Assembly (NCBI RefSeq): GCF_018129025.1
Contig: NZ_JAAEDI010000012.1
Location: 119,543 to 183,542, forward strand
Length of the DNA stretch: 64,000 bases
Direction: 5' to 3'
Source: Neoroseomonas terrae
GTDB lineage: Bacteria > Pseudomonadota > Alphaproteobacteria > Acetobacterales > Acetobacteraceae
Both the position numbers and the translations under genes were made by a program. The notes below the pieces were generated by a model. That model was not told the DNA's origin. It was given only the letters and a program-made list of their open reading frames with translations, and searched no databases. How positions within the stretch are numbered: the stretch's first letter is position 1; each line of letters begins with the position of its first letter. Positions 59,106-64,000 of the stretch are shown here, piece after piece.

Positions 59106-60059
59106 CTACGCCGCCTCCGCCGCCCGTGGCAGCAGGCCGACGAGATGCCGCACCACCGCATCCGTCGCCGAAACCCCGGCCCGGCGCTCGGCATCGGGGT
59201 TGTAGTTGGTGTTGGTGTTGACGTCGTAGGCGAAGGTGCGGCCCTCGGCGTCGGTGACGAACTCGATCGCGCCGACGCCGATGCCGTTGGCGCCGAGGAA
59301 CGCTTCCATGCGCGGGATCAGCGGGTGACTGAAGCCCTCGACGATGCGGAACTTCTCGCCCGGCGCCACGGCCGGGCAGGCGGCGCCTTCGGGCACCGCG
59401 CAGGCATCGGCCGGGCACAGTTCGAAGCCCTCCGAGGTATCCACCCGCACGGCGTAGAGGAACTTCCCACCGACGAATTCGGCGCGGGTGATGAAGGGCT
59501 CCGGCGCGGCGATGTAGCGCTGCACCAGCCAGATGCCGTCGCGAGGCGCGCCGTAGGGGTCCTCATTAGACGCAATGCGGGCCATCGCCTCGCCGAGCGC
59601 CGCGGGGCTCTTCACCAATTGCACGCCAAGGCCCTTGCCGGCCCTGTTGTGCTTGAGGATGAGCGGGAAGCCGATGCGGGCGGCGGCCTCGCGCAGATGC
59701 TCCTCGCCGACCACGGCGACGGTGGGCGGCGTCGGGATGCCGTGCGCTGAAAGCGCCTCGTACTGCGCGACCTTGGACACCTCGAGTTGTAGCGCCCGGC
59801 GCCCGTTGACCACGGTGCGGCCATGCCGCTCCAGCCATTCGATCACGGCCGAGGCGTATTCCGGTGCGTAGTGATGCCCGCGCGTGTGGGATGAGGCGGA
59901 CATGCGGTTGTAGAAGACCCCGACCGGCGGAGGCTGCGTCAGGTCGAGCAGGCCGCGGTCGAGATGCCATTCCTCATGCGCCAGGCCGGCGGCGCTGAAG
60001 GAAGCGCGCAGCGGGGCGAGCCAAGCGTCGTTCTCATGGATTACGAAGATCTGGGGCAT
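59106..60059 (-). CDS. RimK-like ATP-grasp ligase
   Basis: This ATP-grasp enzyme would couple a carboxylate to an amine with ATP. The 317-residue protein has an N-terminal pre-ATP-grasp domain (IFVIHENDAWLAPLRASFSAAG, and VGVFYNRMSASSHTRGHHYAPEYASAVIEWLERHGRTVVNG). The ATP-grasp body contains FPLILKHNRAGKGLGVQLVKS and GIWLVQRYIAAPEPFITRAEFVGGKFLYAVRVD, and ends in GAIEFVTDAEGRTFAYDVNTNTNYN with the metal-binding E and N residues. Substrates are unknown (amino acid, peptide or glutamylated product). It is a single gene, divergent from a PH-domain gene with two palindromes in the 203-base gap. Confidence 0.87.
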   Translation of the reverse strand: MPQIFVIHENDAWLAPLRASFSAAGLAHEEWHLDRGLLDLTQPPPVGVFYNRMSASSHTRGHHYAPEYASAVIEWLERHGRTVVNGRRALQLEVSKVAQYEALSAHGIPTPPTVAVVGEEHLREAAARIGFPLILKHNRAGKGLGVQLVKSPAALGEAMARIASNEDPYGAPRDGIWLVQRYIAAPEPFITRAEFVGGKFLYAVRVDTSEGFELCPADACAVPEGAACPAVAPGEKFRIVEGFSHPLIPRMEAFLGANGIGVGAIEFVTDAEGRTFAYDVNTNTNYNPDAERRAGVSATDAVVRHLVGLLPRAAEAA

Positions 60060-60085
60060 CGGTCGGTCCGGTCGTTCGGGTCTTA

Positions 60086-60144
60086 AGAGAAAGCAGTTCT
60101 CTGAAGCGTTGCAATACCTGCGCTCGAAGAAAGAATTTTCTTTC
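60086..60144. promoter_or_regulatory. Two palindromes in the ATP-grasp / PH-domain divergent gap
   Basis: AGAGAA-AGCAG-TTCTCT (60086-60102) and GAAAGAA-TT-TTCTTTC (60129-60144) are both perfect inverted repeats, 43 bases apart, in an A/T-rich stretch unlike the rest of the window. They share GAA/TTC ends. They lie 27-85 bases upstream of the ATP-grasp start and could be operator sites of one regulator. Confidence 0.5.
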
Positions 60145-60262
60145 CAACGTACCGCACATGCCGCAACCCGTTACTCGTCAAACGCGCCTGATCGCCAATC
60201 CATGCCCCGTTGCCCTGCCGCCGCCCACGCCGTAATGCGCATGGACACGCAGGGGTCGTCAC

Positions 60263-60652
60263 ATGTCCGAAACCGTCATCCTGGAAGTGCGGGAGACGAA
60301 GCGCTCCTACGGCCCGCTCTGGCTGGCCCTATCGGTGCTGATGCTGGGCCTGCCCTTCCTCGGCCGGCAGCGCATCCTGCTGACGAATGAGCGCATCACG
60401 ATCACCCAGGGCTTCTGGACCAAGGTGCGCGACGACATCGAGATATTCCGCATCCGCGACGTGGTGGTGAAGCAGAGCCTCTATCATCGCCTCACCGGCA
60501 TCGGCGACATCGTGATCAAGGCCCTGGAGGGCCGTTCCGAGGAGATCCACCTGCTGCGTGGCGTCGCCGATCCGGTGTCGGTCAGCGAGCGCATCCGCGA
60601 GGTCTGGAACCGCACCGCGCGCCCCGCCGGCCCGGCCGCCACGCTCGATTGA
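60263..60652 (+). CDS. PH domain-containing membrane protein (bacterial PH type)
   Basis: This 129-residue protein has a hydrophobic anchor (YGPLWLALSVLMLGLPFLG, about residues 14-32). A bacterial PH-like domain follows: RILLTNERITITQGFWTKVRDDIEIFRIRDVVVKQSLYHRLTGIGDIVIKA (about 36-86). The L-T-N-E-R-I and D-I-E pairs are typical. Such domains are found in small membrane proteins of unknown role, sometimes in stress or cell-envelope regulation. It lies on the forward strand and its stop abuts the stop of the DUF962 gene on the other strand. Confidence 0.82.
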   Translation: MSETVILEVRETKRSYGPLWLALSVLMLGLPFLGRQRILLTNERITITQGFWTKVRDDIEIFRIRDVVVKQSLYHRLTGIGDIVIKALEGRSEEIHLLRGVADPVSVSERIREVWNRTARPAGPAATLD

Positions 60653-60982
60653 TCAGGACAACCCGGCCTTCCGCAGTTCGGGCCCGAGCCGGCCCGTCGC
60701 CATCAGCCATGCCATGCGCAGATCGGAGAACAGCGACCAGGCCGGATAGGTGAAGGTCGCCGGCCGGTTGCGCTCGACCAGCATGTGGCTGCCCCAGGCG
60801 AAGCCGTAGCCGGCCACGAGGGCCACGAGCACCAGCCACCACGGCCCCACGACCAGCCCGGCGACCAGGAGCAGTAGGCCGACGCCCGTCCCGAAGGCAT
60901 GGACCGCCCGTGTGGTCGGGCTGGCGTGCTCCCGCAGGTAGTAGGGCCAGAACTCCTCATAGGTCGCGATGCGATCTGCCAT
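60653..60982 (-). CDS. DUF962/Mpo1-like membrane protein
   Basis: The 109-residue protein has the family pattern: IATYEEFWPYYLREHASPTTRAVHAFGTGVGLLLLV, then two further hydrophobic segments with GYGFAWGSHMLVERNRPATFTYPAWSLFSDLRM. The conserved H-A-S-x-x-T-R-x-x-H-x-x-G and E-R-N-R/K-P mark DUF962. The yeast relative Mpo1 is a dioxygenase of 2-hydroxy fatty acids, and the conserved His residues are present. Whether the bacterial protein has that activity is unknown. The start at 60982 was chosen over a longer frame because the family starts here. Confidence 0.87.
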   Translation of the reverse strand: MADRIATYEEFWPYYLREHASPTTRAVHAFGTGVGLLLLVAGLVVGPWWLVLVALVAGYGFAWGSHMLVERNRPATFTYPAWSLFSDLRMAWLMATGRLGPELRKAGLS

Positions 60983-61103
60983 CGTGGCACCGTACCCCAA
61001 GCAAGCACCGCCGTCATGGACCTCTGCGGCAGCAGCATGACGGACGCGCGCCCGGCGCAACCTGGCCGTTCCCGTCCTGCGCCGCTTCTGCCAGTTTGGA
61101 CCG

Positions 61104-62690
61104 ATGCCAGCAGCCTTCGCCCCGCTCCGCCACCCCGCCTTCCGGCTCCTGTGGTGGGCCAACCTCGCTGCCAATATCGGCCTCTGGGTGCAAAACACCG
61201 GGGCGGCGTGGATGATGACCTCGCTCGACCCCTCCCCCGCCATGGTCAGCGCGGTGCAGGCCGCGTCGATGCTGCCCGTCTTCCTGATGGCGCTGCCGGC
61301 GGGTGCGGCGGCGGACATCATCGACCGCCGCACCTACCTGATCGGCGCCCAGGGCTGGGTGCTGACAGTCGCCGCCCTGCTCGCCCTGCTGACCTGGGCG
61401 GGGTGGATCGGCCCCTGGGGCCTGCTTTTCTTCACCTTCTGCATCGGGATGGGCAATGCGCTGAACTTCCCGGCCTGGGCGGCGACCACCCCGGAACTGG
61501 TGCCGCGCGAGGACCTGGTCCAGGCGATCGCGCTGAACGGCATCGGCTTCAACCTTTCCCGCGCCGTGGGCCCGGCGATCGGTGGCTTTGCCATCGCGAT
61601 CGCCGGGACCGAGGCGGCCTTCGCGCTGAACGCGCTGTGCTTCCTGTCCCTGCTGCTCGCCCTGCTGTTCTGGAAGCGCGAGGCACCCGTCAATCCGCTG
61701 CCGCCCGAGCATTTCCTGGGCGCGATGCGCGCGGGGCTGCGCTTCGTGACGGCGAGCCCGGCGATGCGCGCGACCATTCTGCGCGCCGTGGTGTTCTTCT
61801 TCTTCACCTCGGCCGTGTGGGGGATGCTGCCGCTGGTCGTGCGCGGCCGGCTGGGCCTCGGGCCTGAGGCCTATGGCATGATGCTCGGCGCGATGGGTGT
61901 GGGCGCGGTCGCGACCGGCTTCGCGCTGCCGGCGCTGCGCCGGTGGCTGCCGTCGCGCGGCGCGATGGTGACCGCCTTCTCGCTCGTCTCGGCCGCCTCG
62001 CTTGCCTTGCTCGGCGTATCGAACCACTGGCTGCCGGTCGCGGTATCGATGCTGCTGTTCGGCGCGGGCTGGCTCGCCGCGGCCTCCACGCTGCAGGCGG
62101 CGGCGCAGTTCGCGACGCCGGGCTGGGTCCGGGCGCGGGCCATCGGCATCTATCAGCTCTGCTTCTTCGGGGCGATGACGGTGGGCGCGGTGCTCTGGGG
62201 CTGGGCCGGGTCGCATCTCGGCATCGCGCCGGCGCTGCTCGCGGCCGGCGCCACGGCGGCGCTGTGCTCCGTTGCCGTGCGGGGCTGGAGCATCGACACC
62301 GTCCCGACCTCCGAGGCGCCGGCCGTCCCGATGCCCCGCCCCGAGGCACCGGCCGACGAATTGCGGGCCCTGCTCGGCAGCGGGTCCGGCCGGGTGATCG
62401 AGGCCGTGCGCTACACGATCGATCCCGCCAAGCGGGGCGCCTTCCTCGCCACGATGCGGGAGGTGCGGCACGTCCGCCGCCGCAGCGGCGCGCATGGCTG
62501 GCAGTTGCTGGAAGACGTCGCGCATCCCGAACGCTGGGTTGAGATGTGGTCCGTGGAATCCTGGACCGAGCACCTGCGTGAGGCCGGACGCCTCGACGCC
62601 GCGGACCGCAGTGTCCTCGCCCGCGCAGCGGCCTTCCAGGCGAAGGATGGCGCGCCGGATGCGGCGCGCTACCTCGCCGTTCCGCCGTGA
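61104..62690 (+). CDS. MFS transporter, EntS/MFS_3 type
   Basis: This 528-residue major facilitator superfamily exporter has twelve hydrophobic segments in about the first 400 residues. They start PLRHPAFRLLWWANLAANIGLWVQNTGAAWMMTSL and include PVFLMALPAGAAADIIDRRTYLIGAQGW (the loop 2-3 motif in the form G-x-x-A-D-x-x-D-R-R). This beginning is characteristic of the enterobactin-exporter-like group. A cytoplasmic C-terminal region of about 110 residues carries VIEAVRYTIDPAKRGAFLATMREVRHVRRRSGAHGWQLLEDVAHPERWVEMWSVESWTEHLR, a pattern shared in MFS_3 proteins. The exported compound is unknown. It is a single gene. Confidence 0.9.
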   Translation: MPAAFAPLRHPAFRLLWWANLAANIGLWVQNTGAAWMMTSLDPSPAMVSAVQAASMLPVFLMALPAGAAADIIDRRTYLIGAQGWVLTVAALLALLTWAGWIGPWGLLFFTFCIGMGNALNFPAWAATTPELVPREDLVQAIALNGIGFNLSRAVGPAIGGFAIAIAGTEAAFALNALCFLSLLLALLFWKREAPVNPLPPEHFLGAMRAGLRFVTASPAMRATILRAVVFFFFTSAVWGMLPLVVRGRLGLGPEAYGMMLGAMGVGAVATGFALPALRRWLPSRGAMVTAFSLVSAASLALLGVSNHWLPVAVSMLLFGAGWLAAASTLQAAAQFATPGWVRARAIGIYQLCFFGAMTVGAVLWGWAGSHLGIAPALLAAGATAALCSVAVRGWSIDTVPTSEAPAVPMPRPEAPADELRALLGSGSGRVIEAVRYTIDPAKRGAFLATMREVRHVRRRSGAHGWQLLEDVAHPERWVEMWSVESWTEHLREAGRLDAADRSVLARAAAFQAKDGAPDAARYLAVPP

Positions 62691-62815
62691 TTGCCTTGCG
62701 GCAGGACAAGGACGGAAGGCAGCGGCCGCACCATCATGTTCATCGACCGGGCATGCAGCCAGCCGTTGCATCCCGCGTTATGATCCGGTTCCGACCCGTC
62801 GAGGAGAGTTGAGCC

Positions 62816-63313
62816 ATGGCCAAGCCGAAGACCGCCAAGCTGCATGACACCCACAACGACCTCGGCGCGAATGCGCGGGAAGTCGCCGTTTCCGTGCTGA
62901 ACGCCACGCTCGCCGACACCATGGACCTGACCAACGCCACGCACATGGCGCACTGGACGGTACGCGGGCCGCAATTCGCCGGCCTGCACAAGCTGTTCGA
63001 GGAATTCTACAACCAGCTCAACGCGGTGTCCGACGACGTGGCCGAGCGCGTCGTGCAGCTTGGTGGCACGCCGGACGGCACCACCCAGGCGGTGGGCGAG
63101 AAGACCCGTCTTGAACCCTATCCGTCCGACCTGCGCGACGGGCTGGACCATGTGAAGGCACTGACGACCCGCTACGCCGCGCTGGCGAAGTCCGTGCGGG
63201 AAGGCATCGACAGCACCGACGAGGCGGGCGACGCCGACACGGCCGACCTGCTGACTGGCCTGTCCCGCATGCTCGACAAGCAACTCTGGATGCTCGAGGC
63301 GCATCTCGGCTGA
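62816..63313 (+). CDS. dps: Dps family DNA-protection ferritin-like protein
   Basis: Dps makes a 12-subunit shell that oxidises and stores iron with peroxide and protects DNA. The 165-residue protein has the inter-subunit ferroxidase ligands in register: H46, H58, E62 (where E. coli has Asp67), D73 and E77. HMAHWTVRGPQFAGLHKLFEEFYNQL holds the first group. The N-terminus (MAKPKTAKLHDTHNDLG) is short and basic, as in Dps that bind DNA. GAGGAGAGT lies before the ATG. It is a single gene; no OxyR site was identified. Confidence 0.93.
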   Translation: MAKPKTAKLHDTHNDLGANAREVAVSVLNATLADTMDLTNATHMAHWTVRGPQFAGLHKLFEEFYNQLNAVSDDVAERVVQLGGTPDGTTQAVGEKTRLEPYPSDLRDGLDHVKALTTRYAALAKSVREGIDSTDEAGDADTADLLTGLSRMLDKQLWMLEAHLG

Positions 63314-63391
63314 TCGCCCGCCGCCACCGGGTGGGTGGAGGCCACGGACATTGCGTGCTTTCCTCCATCCGGGGCGGCGGAGAAGGTGTGG

Positions 63392-64000
63392 ATGGTCGAG
63401 CCGGGATGGGCTGGGGTGACGGGCGCGACGGCGCCGGTCGCAAGGCATGGCGGTCGCGTCTTCCGGCAGCGGGTCCTGGCGGGCCTCGTCCTGGCCCCCG
63501 CGGCAGGATTGCTCGCCGGCTGCATGCCGGCCGGTAGCAGCGCCGACGCCGGTGAGGGCTGCCGCAACCAAGTGGCGAGTTTCAACGGCTCGGGCGATGC
63601 CTTCCTGGGCACCGGCAGCGCCGGGCGCTGGACCGAACCGGGCCAGATGCCGCGCGGCACGGTGATGACCGATTTCAGCCGTGGGGCCGGCAGCGGCGCC
63701 GGGCTGGACGCGACGCTGCGGCAGGAGAATGCGGATCTCGACGCGCTGCAAATCGCCTTTGACGCGCTGCTGTACTGCCGTTGGATCGAAGCCCGGACCA
63801 TCCGGGCCGAATACACCGCGAACCGCGTGCCGCGTGCGGCCGCGGATCAGCGCATGGCGGCGCTGCGGGCGCGGCTGCAGCGCGATCTCGCCCGCGCGCA
63901 GGCGGTGCTGGATGGGATGGAGGCGCGAGCGCGGTCACGCGAGCCGGCCCTCGAGGCGGCCGCCCCCGGCACGGCCGCAGCATCCCGCGCCCGGGCGACC
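63392..64000 (+). CDS. Putative lipoprotein, truncated by window end
   Basis: A frame from ATG 63392, with GGAGAAGG five bases upstream, runs open to the window end (203 codons). An unusual long basic N-terminus leads into a lipobox-like segment (RVLAGLVLAPAAGLLAGC, residues 27-44) in which C44 would be lipidated. The rest has short aromatic segments (DALLYCRWIEARTIRAEY) and a long basic/Ala-rich helix (AADQRMAALRARLQRDLARAQAVLDGMEARARS) likely to be a coiled coil. No family is recognised and the C-terminus is missing. Confidence 0.65.
   Translation, partial: MVEPGWAGVTGATAPVARHGGRVFRQRVLAGLVLAPAAGLLAGCMPAGSSADAGEGCRNQVASFNGSGDAFLGTGSAGRWTEPGQMPRGTVMTDFSRGAGSGAGLDATLRQENADLDALQIAFDALLYCRWIEARTIRAEYTANRVPRAAADQRMAALRARLQRDLARAQAVLDGMEARARSREPALEAAAPGTAAASRARAT

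Overview
The window looks like a chromosomal segment of a high-GC alphaproteobacterium, most likely Acetobacteraceae and Roseomonas-like. The main clues are FlbT and FlaF next to a short flagellin, a FlbD-type sigma-54 activator, two Bug/TctC solute-binding proteins, a GlnB-GlnA operon and an Apt/DUF2842 neighbourhood. I see no plasmid, phage, transposase or CRISPR signature, and codon use is uniform apart from one small orphan gene near 27.4 kb.

Layout. (1) 1-7 kb: the N-terminus of a CHASE3 sensor kinase, the phosphatidylethanolamine pair pssA-psd with overlapping start and stop, a LysM protein, a cytochrome b561 / cytochrome c' pair, tRNA-Pro(CGG) with a strong terminator, DUF2842, apt, and an AbrB-type membrane protein. 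(2) 7.1-25.3 kb: a flagellar cluster. One arm runs leftward (flgE, flgK, flgL, flagellin, flbT, flaF). The other runs rightward (fliK, flgD, fliF, fliG, fliH, fliN, flbD, flhA, then flhF and flhG after an inserted reverse-strand HExxH protein). The flgE/fliK divergence holds two excellent back-to-back -24/-12 promoters, with a palindrome almost exactly midway between the two predicted start sites. (3) 25.4-30.8 kb: an OpgC membrane protein with a degenerate SGNH partner, a low-GC orphan, formate-tetrahydrofolate ligase and a Bug protein.

(4) 31-37 kb: a four-gene leftward operon (enoyl-CoA hydratase, NDP-forming acyl-CoA synthetase, acyl-CoA dehydrogenase, Bug protein) below a LysR gene, with a perfect T-N11-A palindrome in front. 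(5) 37-49.5 kb: a PhnW-like transaminase, a DapA-family aldolase, a flavin-binding protein divergent from a MocR regulator, an FAD monooxygenase, a class V aminotransferase, a DUF6973-like protein, and a peptide-type solute-binding protein with an amidase. (6) 49.8-53.6 kb: glnB-glnA with a candidate sigma-54 promoter, a class I aminotransferase and DUF3297. (7) 53.7-64 kb: a LysR regulator divergent from a class A beta-lactamase, a YegD-like Hsp70, an HxlR regulator divergent from an acyl-CoA dehydrogenase-fold protein, a RimK-like ATP-grasp ligase, a PH-domain protein, DUF962, an MFS transporter, Dps and a partial lipoprotein.

A family of GC-rich double hairpins occurs in four convergent intergenic gaps and probably serves as bidirectional terminators. 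I found no clearly undescribed multi-gene system. The most interesting signals are the symmetric sigma-54 control region, the HExxH gene inside the flagellar cluster, the hairpin family, the LysR palindrome and several proteins with altered motif residues.
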